A stretch of 20,775 nucleotides of DNA from JBAZKK01 sp041650795 (GCA_041650795.1 JBAZKK010000019.1:1-20775); one strand, 5' to 3'. Numbered from the stretch's first letter, positions 13,919 through 20,775 are shown. Notes: generated by a model from the sequence alone, not told the origin. Made by a program: numbers and translations.

Positions 13919-14407
13919 CTATAGCCGTACTATCCTCCCCTCTATTTTATCATTAATTTCCAAGATGCCATAGGAAGTATATGGGGAAAATATTTTATCG
14001 GTGGGACTGCCGGGGTTAAAGTAAAGGATGCCGTTATGGTATTCATTGAACGGCTGATGGGAATGTCCAAAGATTACCGTGTCGACGTCTTCTCCCCGGA
14101 ATTCCTCTGATAAAACCCGCAGCAGGCTGCCGGGGTGCCCCCATCCGTGCATCACTCCTATTTTATGAGAGCCGGCCGTAATTATTTCTTTTCGAGGGAA
14201 GCCATTTTTGATGTCTTCGGGATCCATGTTTCCCCATACCGCCTTTACGTTCGCGCACACCTTTTTTAGTTCCTCCAGGACCTGCAATCGGGAGATGTCG
14301 CCCGCATGTATGATAAGATCGCTGCCCTTAAGGCCTTCCAGCGCCTTAGGTGGAATTTCTGTGGCGCGTTCCGGTATGTGGGTGTCGGATATCACGCCGA
14401 TCTTCAT
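13919..14407 (-). CDS. YfcE/MJ0936-type metallophosphoesterase
   Basis: The 162-residue protein is a compact calcineurin-like phosphoesterase: GVISDTHIP (Asp8, His10), IIHAGDIS (Asp37), VWGNMDPEDI (Asn60), MHGWGHPG and IFGHSHQPF with the final His-X-His, closing in LYFNPGSPTD. All metal ligands are present. This group of cytosolic phosphodiesterases has broad test-tube activity and unclear natural substrates. Its ATG overlaps the TGA of the ATPase gene upstream (ATGA, 14404-14407). Confidence 0.93.
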   Translation of the reverse strand: MKIGVISDTHIPERATEIPPKALEGLKGSDLIIHAGDISRLQVLEELKKVCANVKAVWGNMDPEDIKNGFPRKEIITAGSHKIGVMHGWGHPGSLLRVLSEEFRGEDVDTVIFGHSHQPFNEYHNGILYFNPGSPTDKIFSPYTSYGILEINDKIEGRIVRL

Positions 14408-15999
14408 GCTATCAAGCGCGGTTTATAAAAAAGGTCGAATAGTTGGTTAATATTGTCCAGGTCCCAGGTTGCTATTTTTTCTTCCATCGCCCTCAGTCTC
14501 GCGTTTACGTCCACTTCTGCGGACGTAAGGATAATCTTACGCTCGAGGTTTTTGTGGTATTTTTTGCATTCGCGGGCGAAGGCGCAGATGTCGTCTTCGG
14601 TAATTGATTCCTGCTTAAGCCCTAATAGCCACGTTCCGTCACCGGAGCGCCCGATTAACCCCTCGCGAAGGGAACGGTTGTTGAATTCGAGCGGTTTTAT
14701 CTCCCTGAAATGCGTCAGCCGTATCCTCTTATTATCAATCTGTAGGGTGTCGTTTTCAAAAAGCCTAAGCAGTTCCGCCAGCCTTTCGATGAGCGGTTTT
14801 TGCGAATTTATGATAAACTCATTGATCATCTCCGATATCTTATCCCGGAATGCGGCTTTCTGGTTCTTGGCGTCGAATGTCAGGGAGTTCAGCTTTTCCT
14901 GATAGACAAACCTCATCCAGAACGCGAATACGCGGTCGTTGATTTTCAGGAAATCCCCCAGGCGCGTTACAGCGTCAACCCCCAGGAGGTGGTTTACCCG
15001 GGTCCTTAAATCCTTTTTGGGCTTATGCAACATGGCGGCAATATCGTTAAAACGGTTATGGCCGCTGGAGACAAGATAGAGTATTGAGATGTAATCCTGG
15101 CTTTGAGGTAGGTCCAGGAAGCGTTTGAGATAATTCGAAAATCTCTGATTGAGGATGCCGGAGGGTTCAAAGAGAATGTCTTCCAGGATATCGCTTAGGG
15201 TTGACTGTGTGTTTTTGATAACGGCCTCGCTGATAAGCCTAAGGTAAAATGGATACCCGCCTGTCAGGTGTATGATAAAGTTCTTTAGCCCCCTTGTCAG
15301 TGCTGCTCCCGATAGGCACCTTTCAAGATACGCCTCGCTGGTTTTGATATCGAAGGGCTCTATCATTACCGTTTCAAAATTACCAAAGAGCGTCGAGAGC
15401 TCTTTTGATAATAGGGATTTAGTTTTAAACTTAAAGGAGCTGGCTATTATGTACATCGTATTCTTCTGCAGCACCAGCAGTTTTGCCCAGTCGCGGTAAA
15501 CCTTTTTTACCCCCACCCCTTCCAGGTTATGGAATTCGTCCAGTATCACCACGCAGGACTTGCCGGTCTCCTGGTGGATTATCTCCGTGAGAGAAAAAAG
15601 CTCGGAGAGTATGTTGTTTTTCTTCCTTTTTTTGAGGGCGGCCAGGATGGCGTTTATTTTCTCGACGGTATGCGGTATGTAGCCGCAAGACCTCTTGATA
15701 AGGAAATCCAGGTCCTCCTTGAGGGGGTAACCGCTGTTAAGGAGGAAGTTATAAAGCAATACTCCGATAAAGCGCTGGGCAAAAGAGGAGAGCGGTTCCG
15801 AACGCACCTCGAGGTAGAGCATAATCAGGCGGTTGTCGTCTAAGCCGGCAAGCATCCTGAAGAGGATGGAGGTCTTTCCTATCAGCTCGTCCCCGATAAC
15901 GGCAAGGTTCTGACGGTAGCCGTCCTTAAAATTGCGGATGCGTCTTGAGAGTACTTCAAGGTATCCGGAGCGCCCGAAACAATTATCTTTTGTCGTCAT
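14404..15999 (-). CDS. Archaeal-type (DUF234-like) AAA ATPase with degenerate nuclease-like end
   Basis: The 531-residue protein begins with CFGRSGYLEVLSRRI, a Walker A loop GDELIGKTS (36-44) and Walker B VVILDEFHNLE (Asp154, Glu155), followed by a sensor segment (MYIIASSFKFKTKSLL) and GGYPFYLRLI. This is the archaeal-ATPase/STAND pattern. A winged-helix region (about 295-370) and FWMRFVYQ lead to a C-terminal part (430-531) that resembles the PD-(D/E)XK-like module of DUF234 proteins, but the usual E-X-K reads GLK (460-462), so nuclease activity is doubtful. Its role is unknown. It is coupled by 4-base overlaps to both a LytM-type lipoprotein and a phosphoesterase, so it looks like a resident gene, not a mobile one. 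Confidence 0.83.
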   Translation of the reverse strand: MTTKDNCFGRSGYLEVLSRRIRNFKDGYRQNLAVIGDELIGKTSILFRMLAGLDDNRLIMLYLEVRSEPLSSFAQRFIGVLLYNFLLNSGYPLKEDLDFLIKRSCGYIPHTVEKINAILAALKKRKKNNILSELFSLTEIIHQETGKSCVVILDEFHNLEGVGVKKVYRDWAKLLVLQKNTMYIIASSFKFKTKSLLSKELSTLFGNFETVMIEPFDIKTSEAYLERCLSGAALTRGLKNFIIHLTGGYPFYLRLISEAVIKNTQSTLSDILEDILFEPSGILNQRFSNYLKRFLDLPQSQDYISILYLVSSGHNRFNDIAAMLHKPKKDLRTRVNHLLGVDAVTRLGDFLKINDRVFAFWMRFVYQEKLNSLTFDAKNQKAAFRDKISEMINEFIINSQKPLIERLAELLRLFENDTLQIDNKRIRLTHFREIKPLEFNNRSLREGLIGRSGDGTWLLGLKQESITEDDICAFARECKKYHKNLERKIILTSAEVDVNARLRAMEEKIATWDLDNINQLFDLFYKPRLIA

Positions 16000-16658
16000 G
16001 GCAGATAGAAATAAGGGTTGACCGCGGCGTAGCCTTTTCTGATTTCAAAATGAAGGTAGTTGCCCCTGTCCCGGCCGGCAGCGCCTGTTTTGGCGATTAC
16101 CGCCCCCTGGCGGACTTCTTCTCCGGGTTTGACCAGGACGCGCGAATTCCTGGTATAGACAGTCGAAAATCCTTCTGCATGCTCGATGACTACGGTTTTG
16201 CCGAAACCTTCCACGTCCGGAGAATAAAATACTACTTTTCCGGAGCGTGAGGCCACTACATCCGAACCGGCAGGGGCTTGTATATCGAGACCTTTATTAA
16301 TCATGGAATTATGGTTTTCTCCGAAGGAAGCGATAACCTTGCCTTTAAGGGGCCAGATGAAATCATCGCTATATTTCAGAGGAACGCTTCGCGCTTTTTT
16401 GGCATGCGGGATAAAAATCAATTGGCCGACCTCGATATTGGTAGCGTCTGAGATATGATTAACCCTTACCAGTTCGTCCAGGTCGACGTTATATATTTTG
16501 GAAAGCCTCCAAAGGGTTTGTCCTTTTTGGATACGGTGGTAAATCCCCGGCATTGCCATTGATGGCGCCATCGTCCGGGGTGGCGTTACGGTACCGCACC
16601 CTGCCGCCAAGGACGCCACTAAAAAAATCAAATAAAGCTTAAGAATTACCCTGTCCAT
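15996..16658 (-). CDS. LysM plus degenerate M23 lipoprotein (NlpD/EnvC-like LytM factor)
   Basis: The 220-residue protein has a lipoprotein signal with lipobox LAAGC (Cys21), a LysM domain (about 39-84: YHRIQKGQTLWRLSKIYNVD, IEVGQLIFIP) and an M23 peptidase fold (about 103-218). The zinc-site positions are mostly lost: the first His is Asn121 (NKGLDI), the YxH position is Arg170 and the HxH pair is Tyr201-Leu-His203. It is therefore probably a non-catalytic LytM factor, like NlpD or EnvC, which activate cell-separation amidases. It binds peptidoglycan through LysM and sits in the envelope. The ATPase gene begins in its stop codon (ATGA). Confidence 0.88.
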   Translation of the reverse strand: MDRVILKLYLIFLVASLAAGCGTVTPPRTMAPSMAMPGIYHRIQKGQTLWRLSKIYNVDLDELVRVNHISDATNIEVGQLIFIPHAKKARSVPLKYSDDFIWPLKGKVIASFGENHNSMINKGLDIQAPAGSDVVASRSGKVVFYSPDVEGFGKTVVIEHAEGFSTVYTRNSRVLVKPGEEVRQGAVIAKTGAAGRDRGNYLHFEIRKGYAAVNPYFYLP

Positions 16659-16725
16659 AATATTAGATTAGGCGGGAGGGGAAAAAAGATTCCCCCGCCG
16701 CGGCCCCTTCGGTTCGATTGTTATA

Positions 16726-16796
16726 AGCGGGTGAACGGAATCGAACCGTCATATACAGCTTGGGAAGCTGTTATTCTACCATTGAATTACACCCGC
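16726..16796 (-). tRNA. tRNA-Gly (anticodon CCC)
   Basis: On the minus strand a complete cloverleaf of 71 bases is visible: acceptor GCGGGTG/CACCCGC, D-arm ATTC-AATGGTAG-GAAT type, anticodon stem ACAGC/GCTGT with loop TTCCCAA (CCC at 34-36), and T-arm ACGGTTCGATTCCGT. The discriminator is T, as is usual for glycine, and the CCA end is not encoded. It reads GGG codons. Its first 10 bases are also the last three codons and stop of thiC on the same strand, so it must be processed out of the thiC transcript or transcribed from within it. Confidence 0.95.
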
Positions 16797-18070
16797 ACGC
16801 ACTCGTCCATTAGTTTAATAGAACAGTATCTGCCGCACATGGTGCAGACATCCGTAAGTTTTGGACGCGAAGAAGCTCTCATGAGCTTTGCCATCTGAGG
16901 ATCTAACGAAAGCCGGATTTGTTTCTTCCAATCGCGCTTACGGCGCGCCAGCGACATCCTCCTGTCCCAGTCTATTGCGGTCTTGATGCCTTTGGAAATA
17001 TCTGCCGCGTGCGCCGCTATCCTTGCGGCGACAACCCCTTTTCTGACGTCGTCAATCCGGGGGTGACGCAGGTGTTCCGAAGCCGTAACGTAGCAAAGGA
17101 AATCTGCTCCGAAACTTGCCGCTATCGCCCCTCCTATCGAGGCGTTAATATGGTCGTAACCTGCCGCTACATCCGTAACTAAGGGGCCCAGGACGTAAAA
17201 AGGGGCCCTCCTGCAGATTTTTTTCTGGAGCGCTACGTTTCTTTGTATCTGGTGCAATGGAACGTGCCCCGGCCCCTCGATCATCACCTGGACATTTTTT
17301 CTCCTGGCACGCAATGCCAATTCGCCCAGGATGCGAAGCTCCGCAAGTTGACCTCTGTCAGTGGCGTCTAATATTGAACCCGGGCGCAGCCCGTCGCCGA
17401 GGCTTAAGGTTACGTCGTATTCATAGGCTATCTTGAGGATCTCGTCGAAATATTCGTAAAAGGGGTTTTCTTTTTTATGCCGGTTTATCCAGCTCGCCAA
17501 TATTGCCCCTCCGCGGGAAACTATACCCAATAATCTTTTTTGGCTCTTGAGGGCGGTGAGGCTTTTTCTGGTTACCCCGGCATGAATAGTGAAAAAATCA
17601 ACCCCTTCCCTTGCCTGTATCCTTAGGTTTTCAAGCATGTCAGAGGCAGAGAATTCCAGGAAATCCCCTTTGAGTTTCTGGGTATTCACGGCTATCTCGT
17701 AGACCGGAACCGTCCCTACGGGAACGCAGGAATGCTTCAGGATAGCCCCGCGTATCTTGCGAACCTGCCCTCCTACGCTTAGATCCATTACCGTATCCGC
17801 GCCGGCCTCGACGGCGGCCTCGAGCTTACGCAGTTCCCCCTTAAAGTCTGTTTTATCGGTGGATGTCCCGAGGTTCGCGTTTACCTTGGTGCTTAGGCCG
17901 TAACCGACGGCGCAGGGGTTTTTAATAGCGTGTTTATTGTTAGAAAGGATAACTACCCTGCCCTCGCCTATGCGTTTCATCAAGACACCGCTGCCTACGG
18001 ATTCTTTTGCGGCGATCCGGCGCATCAGGGGGGTTAAGGTTTTATTTCTGGCGCATTCCAGCTGGGTCAT
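16787..18070 (-). CDS. thiC: Phosphomethylpyrimidine synthase (short form)
   Basis: ThiC is a radical SAM enzyme that turns aminoimidazole ribotide into HMP-phosphate for thiamine. The 427-residue protein is the short form without the long N-terminal domain. GVLMKRIGEGRVVILSNN, VNANLGTSTD, AGADTVMDLSVGG, MIEGPGHVPLHQI (metal His) and GYDHINASIGGA are all there. The C-terminal cluster motif reads CTMCGRYC, that is CX2CX3C, one residue shorter than the CX2CX4C of the E. coli type. Its ATG overlaps the stop of thiD2 (ATGA, 18067-18070), and its last codons overlap tRNA-Gly. No TPP riboswitch precedes it here, because it is internal to an operon. Confidence 0.96.
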   Translation of the reverse strand: MTQLECARNKTLTPLMRRIAAKESVGSGVLMKRIGEGRVVILSNNKHAIKNPCAVGYGLSTKVNANLGTSTDKTDFKGELRKLEAAVEAGADTVMDLSVGGQVRKIRGAILKHSCVPVGTVPVYEIAVNTQKLKGDFLEFSASDMLENLRIQAREGVDFFTIHAGVTRKSLTALKSQKRLLGIVSRGGAILASWINRHKKENPFYEYFDEILKIAYEYDVTLSLGDGLRPGSILDATDRGQLAELRILGELALRARRKNVQVMIEGPGHVPLHQIQRNVALQKKICRRAPFYVLGPLVTDVAAGYDHINASIGGAIAASFGADFLCYVTASEHLRHPRIDDVRKGVVAARIAAHAADISKGIKTAIDWDRRMSLARRKRDWKKQIRLSLDPQMAKLMRASSRPKLTDVCTMCGRYCSIKLMDECVRV

Positions 18071-18498
18071 AATTTTCCAAAAGCCTTCTTTTCGATTTCA
18101 TATAAACGATATCGCATATCCTTGAAAATGAGAGGGGTCTTCTCGTTTTTCAGTTTTGAGAATTCCTCCAGCACCCTCACGGATTCCTTGACGCGTTGGA
18201 TATTGGCAAGGAAGATATCCCGGCAGCCTTCTCTTTTAAGCTCATTGCCGTATATGCATTTACCGATATCGCCGCGCGCATCCCTGCCATCCAGCAGCCT
18301 GCCGAGAGGCAATAATCTTTGGGAGGCCTGCTTAAGGCTATGTCTTATGGTTTTTATTTCGGATGTTAAGCGGGGGTTTTCAATAATAAAACGGGTTATT
18401 TCTTCGCAGACCCTTAAGCCCTCCCTGGCACGGTTGACGTTGGCATCTATTATTCTTGCGACAGCGGCGTTGAATTTAATCTTAGGAGTTTTTGACAA
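18067..18498 (-). CDS. thiD2: ThiD2-type HMP-phosphate kinase (stand-alone)
   Basis: The 143-residue all-helical protein matches the ThiD2 domain, which is often found fused in front of thiamine-phosphate synthase (ThiE): ARIIDANVNRAREGLRVCEEITRF, TIRHSLKQASQRLL, DARGDIGKCIY, RDIFLANIQRVKESVRVLEEFSKL. ThiD2 proteins of other organisms phosphorylate HMP-phosphate to HMP-pyrophosphate, the step directly after ThiC. Here it stands alone and overlaps thiC by 4 bases, which fits that order. The start appears to be TTG, 17 bases inside the rfaE2-type gene, with no clear Shine-Dalgarno sequence, so the exact start is less sure. Confidence 0.88.
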   Translation of the reverse strand: MSKTPKIKFNAAVARIIDANVNRAREGLRVCEEITRFIIENPRLTSEIKTIRHSLKQASQRLLPLGRLLDGRDARGDIGKCIYGNELKREGCRDIFLANIQRVKESVRVLEEFSKLKNEKTPLIFKDMRYRLYEIEKKAFGKL

Positions 18499-18985
18499 TT
18501 TTTTCTATGATAGCTGTAGTAGAACGTCCCCGGCTTAACTTAAGGGTATTGACCCCGCCTCCGTAAGACTTCACGAAATCCGCGCCTACGATATTTCTGC
18601 GGTTCCAGTCGGCTCCTTTAACAAGGATGTCCGGCCTCAGAAGCTTTATTATCTTAAAGGGGGTATCTTCATCGAATACTGTTACGTAATCTACGCTTTC
18701 CAGGGCAGCGATGGTGCCCATACGGTCACCTTCGTTTATAATCGGCCTCTGTCTCCCTTTTATTCTCTTAATCGAGGAGTCGCTATTGAGCGCTACTACC
18801 AGCACATCCCCCTTTTTCTTTGCTTCCTCAAGATACCGGACGTGCCCGTAGTGCAAGAGGTCAAAACAACCGTTGGTAAATACTATCCTTTCCCCCCGCT
18901 TCTTAAGTCCGGATACTATTTTTTTTAATTCTTGGGGTTTCTTTATCTTTAATCTTGAAAGATGGTATCTTCCGCAATCTCGCAT
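18482..18985 (-). CDS. rfaE2: Heptose-1-phosphate adenylyltransferase (HldE C-terminal type)
   Basis: The 167-residue protein is a stand-alone nucleotidyltransferase of the RfaE2 type: IVFTNGCFDLLHYGHVRYLEEAKK (HxGH), VVALNSDSSIKRIKGRQRPII, DILVKGADWNRRNIVGADFV and LSRGRSTTAIIEKI. It makes ADP-heptose from D-glycero-beta-D-manno-heptose 1-phosphate for the LPS inner core. The kinase half (RfaE1) and phosphatase GmhB are not in this window. It overlaps gmhA by 37 bases, and the two should act in one pathway. Confidence 0.94.
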   Translation of the reverse strand: MRDCGRYHLSRLKIKKPQELKKIVSGLKKRGERIVFTNGCFDLLHYGHVRYLEEAKKKGDVLVVALNSDSSIKRIKGRQRPIINEGDRMGTIAALESVDYVTVFDEDTPFKIIKLLRPDILVKGADWNRRNIVGADFVKSYGGGVNTLKLSRGRSTTAIIEKIVKNS

Positions 18986-19524
18986 ATAATATGGCCTATC
19001 GTAATGTGTGTTTCCTGTATCCTTGGGGTGGAGTTTGACGGCACGATGAGTGCCGCATCTGCCAATTTCGCCAGTTCCGCGCCGCTTGAACCTGTCAAGA
19101 CCACGGTTTTTAAGCCCATCTTAGCCGCCTGTTTTATTGCCGCCGCTACATTCCTGGCCTTGCCGCTGGTGGAGATGCCTATGGCAAGGTCGTTTTTACC
19201 TGCCAGCGCTTCAATCTGGCGGCTGAAAACAGCTTCATAACCGTAATCATTGGCAAGGGCCGTCAGAACCGAGGTGTTAGCGGTAAGCGCGACAGCAGGC
19301 AGCCCCTGCCTTTCCTTTTTGAACCTGCCTACAAGTTCGGCGGCAATGTGTTGGCTGTCGCTCGCTGATCCGCCGTTTCCGAAGATGATAACCTTGCCGT
19401 TTTTCTTGAGGCATTCTACCAGGAGTTCAGCAATCTTCATAACCTGGGTAATGGAGGTGCGCAGCATCTCTTCTTTTACGCGGATATTTTCTAAAAGCAT
19501 ATCTTTTATCTTGTCTCTCATCAT
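18949..19524 (-). CDS. gmhA: Sedoheptulose-7-phosphate isomerase
   Basis: The 191-residue SIS-domain protein is GmhA, the first enzyme of ADP-heptose synthesis: IIFGNGGSASDSQHIAAELVGRF, LTALANDYGYEAVFSRQIEAL, ISTSGKARNVAAAI and PRIQETHITIGHIICE. The Glu and His residues of the active site are kept. This points to an LPS with a heptose core and so to a diderm cell. AAAGGA about 10 bases before the ATG is a plausible ribosome-binding site; the gene starts 15 bases after the pfk stop. Confidence 0.95.
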   Translation of the reverse strand: MMRDKIKDMLLENIRVKEEMLRTSITQVMKIAELLVECLKKNGKVIIFGNGGSASDSQHIAAELVGRFKKERQGLPAVALTANTSVLTALANDYGYEAVFSRQIEALAGKNDLAIGISTSGKARNVAAAIKQAAKMGLKTVVLTGSSGAELAKLADAALIVPSNSTPRIQETHITIGHIICEIAEDTIFQD

Positions 19525-19539
19525 GGCAAAACCGTCCTT

Positions 19540-20571
19540 TTAGCCAAAGAACACCTTGGCGATTTCGTATAATTCGTCGTCTACGGTCTTTAATGCCTTG
19601 ACAGCTTCGTTCAGCGGAGTATCGATGATTTTGTTTGCTGAAAGCGCAACCATTCTTGCGAATTTCTTGTTTTTTACCAGTTCCACGGCCTTAACCCCGA
19701 ATCTGGTCCCCAGGACACGGTCAAAGGCAGTAGGTGAACCGCCTCTTTGGATATGCCCCAACACGCTCACACGTGTTTCGTATCCGGTCTTTTTTTCGAT
19801 TTCCTTGGCTAGTAACTCGCCTATGCCGCCCAGTCGGATATGGCCGAATTCATCCAGTTTTTTATCCTGCATAACCATGGTGCCTTCCTTAAACTGTGCG
19901 CCTTCGGCAACCACCACGATGCTGAATGTCTTTCCCCTGGAATGCCTTTTCTTGATTATGCTGCAGACCTCTTCCAGGTCGATGGGGAATTCCGGTATGA
20001 GGATTACGTCTGCTCCTCCGGCAATACCGGCTTCTACCGCGATCCATCCCGCATGCCTGCCCATTACCTCCGCTACGATAATGCGGTGGTGGCTCTCCGC
20101 GGTAGTGTGCAGCCTGTCTATGCATTCCATCGCGACATTAAGGGCGGTATCGAAACCAAAGGTGTAATCCGTGCAGGAAAGGTCATTATCTATGGTTTTG
20201 GGGATCCCTACGATATTCGGGATGCCGTCCTGAGAAAGCTTTGCCGCGACGCCGAGGGTATCTTCTCCTCCCACCGCAATCAAGGAATCAAGCCCGAGTT
20301 TCCTGTAGTTTTCCTTGACCTTACTCAGGTCTTCCGGCTTTTTATAAGGATTGGTTCTGCTGGTGCCGAGTATTGTTCCGCCTTTAGGCAGGATACCGGA
20401 AACCGCGTCCAGGTCCAGGTTCATGGTGTCGTTTTCAATCAACCCCTTCCAGCCGTTTTTAATGCCCGTTAACTGGTATCCTTCCTTGATGCCTTTTCTG
20501 ACCACAGCCCTGATTACGGAATTTAATCCCGGGCAATCGCCGCCGCCAGTTAGAATCCCGATCCTTGACAT
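19540..20571 (-). CDS. pfkA: 6-phosphofructokinase, probably pyrophosphate-dependent
   Basis: The 343-residue enzyme carries GILTGGGDCPGLN, GTSRTNP, the phosphoryl-donor site AVGGEDTLG, IPKTIDNDL, MGRHAGWIA and LGHIQRGGSPTAFDR. ATP-dependent bacterial enzymes have Gly at position 104 and Gly in PGTIDND; here the residues are Asp104 and Lys125, the pair found in pyrophosphate-using enzymes of the mixed 'group III' family. It therefore most likely uses PPi reversibly. The frame runs on to 20601, but AAGGAGG at 20585-20579 lies 7 bases before the ATG at 20571, so that is the start. An Asp23-like gene ends 16 bases upstream. Confidence 0.93.
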   Translation of the reverse strand: MSRIGILTGGGDCPGLNSVIRAVVRKGIKEGYQLTGIKNGWKGLIENDTMNLDLDAVSGILPKGGTILGTSRTNPYKKPEDLSKVKENYRKLGLDSLIAVGGEDTLGVAAKLSQDGIPNIVGIPKTIDNDLSCTDYTFGFDTALNVAMECIDRLHTTAESHHRIIVAEVMGRHAGWIAVEAGIAGGADVILIPEFPIDLEEVCSIIKKRHSRGKTFSIVVVAEGAQFKEGTMVMQDKKLDEFGHIRLGGIGELLAKEIEKKTGYETRVSVLGHIQRGGSPTAFDRVLGTRFGVKAVELVKNKKFARMVALSANKIIDTPLNEAVKALKTVDDELYEIAKVFFG

Positions 20572-20578
20572 ACACTTG

Positions 20579-20585
20579 CCTCCTT
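20579..20585 (-). promoter_or_regulatory. Shine-Dalgarno site fixing the pfk start
   Basis: AAGGAGG on the minus strand stands 7 bases before the ATG at 20571. It rejects the ATG at 20601, ten codons upstream, which lies inside the preceding gene. Confidence 0.9.
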
Positions 20586-20587
20586 GT

Positions 20588-20775
20588 TTAAACTCTTCCA
20601 TATCCGCTGAATGGTACGGTTGGTTCTTCCTTATCCGGTTCTCTCCTTTTTCTTTCCTTCTCCTCCGTCGTAATTATCTTTGAAATGTGGATGCGTATTA
20701 CAATCTGTTCTTCGATCCCCAGGACCTCCTGGATTTTAGAGCGCGTTATTTCCTGCAGCCGCGATGTCAGGTCCG
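20588..20775 (-). CDS. Asp23/AmaP-like protein, C-terminal part
   Basis: An open frame enters from the right edge and stops with TAA at 20590-20588, giving 61 residues. The visible part reads LTSRLQEITRSKIQEVLGIE, then EQIVIRIHISKII, then a charged tail (TTEEKERKRREPDKEE) ending in FSGYGRV. The 'vq..V...lGi....v.v.I..i' pattern is that of the Asp23 / alkaline shock (DUF322, AmaP) domain. With only the end visible the assignment is moderate. It is upstream of pfk with a 16-base gap, so the long leftward operon probably begins outside the window. Confidence 0.55.
   Translation of the reverse strand, partial: DLTSRLQEITRSKIQEVLGIEEQIVIRIHISKIITTEEKERKRREPDKEEPTVPFSGYGRV

Noticed and set aside
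16660..16725. Terminator between the tRNA and the lipoprotein gene
   Set aside because: There is a G/C-rich run and six T residues on the minus strand, but no clean stem ends at the T-tract; the sequences that pair flank the T residues on both sides.
19840..20472. A 210-residue plus-strand frame and a second one from 19556
   Set aside because: Both are shadows of the phosphofructokinase gene, which keeps every active-site motif.
20572..20601. Longer N-terminus for the phosphofructokinase from the ATG at 20601
   Set aside because: These ten codons overlap the end of the upstream gene and contain the strong AAGGAGG site that serves the ATG at 20571; family proteins begin at that second Met.

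Overview
The window reads as a chromosomal segment of a Gram-negative bacterium, most probably from the Omnitrophota (PVC superphylum). The evidence is indirect. There is an outer-membrane barrel end, ADP-heptose (LPS core) genes, a lipoprotein LytM factor, the small basic protein family known mainly from Chlamydiae/Verrucomicrobia relatives, a phosphofructokinase with pyrophosphate-type active-site residues, and a ParA ATPase carrying a glycogen-binding domain. No phage, transposon, CRISPR or rRNA signature was seen. Apart from the two genes cut by the window ends, every gene called is an intact ORF.

Plus strand, 1-5791. After the tail of an outer-membrane barrel gene and its terminator come a cytosolic GH57 glycosidase, a strong promoter, a membrane-anchored beta-sandwich protein, a ParA-like ATPase fused to a CBM48/AMPK-type glycogen-binding domain, a DUF4870-like membrane protein and a small nitroreductase. 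An EF-Tu-domain-2-like protein with a histone-H1-like basic tail and a two-helix membrane protein with a Met-rich tail follow, ending in a hairpin terminator. A 35-bp tandem repeat carrying GAGT-N4-ACTC dyads then precedes a DUF134 regulator. An AT-rich convergent spacer (5792-6140) separates the two halves of the window.

Minus strand, 20775-6141. A long, tightly overlapped gene string runs leftward: an Asp23/AmaP-like end, PPi-type pfk, gmhA, rfaE2-type adenylyltransferase, thiD2, thiC, tRNA-Gly(CCC), LysM/degenerate M23 lipoprotein, an archaeal-type AAA ATPase, a metallophosphoesterase, a HIT protein, a dGTPase-like protein, a GAF/HD-GYP protein, a SPOR protein, the small basic protein and aroB. 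A second unit starts from a near-consensus promoter at 9218-9246: Zn-finger-like protein, PilZ protein, DUF4416, PflX-type radical SAM enzyme, DUF2062, NIL-domain protein, and a zinc-ribbon membrane protein. Most junctions are 4-40 bp overlaps or very short gaps, which suggests translational coupling.

The best candidate for an undescribed system is the left-hand glycan locus (about 246-3981). A nucleoid/surface-partitioning type ATPase with its own glycogen-binding module sits beside a cytosolic alpha-glucan enzyme with no ParB partner in sight. This suggests spatial positioning of glycogen by a ParA-type ATPase. Other points of interest are a tRNA-Gly gene whose 5' end is also the last codons of thiC, a stand-alone ThiD2 next to ThiC, an ATPase with an eroded nuclease-like end, and the 35-bp dyad repeats.
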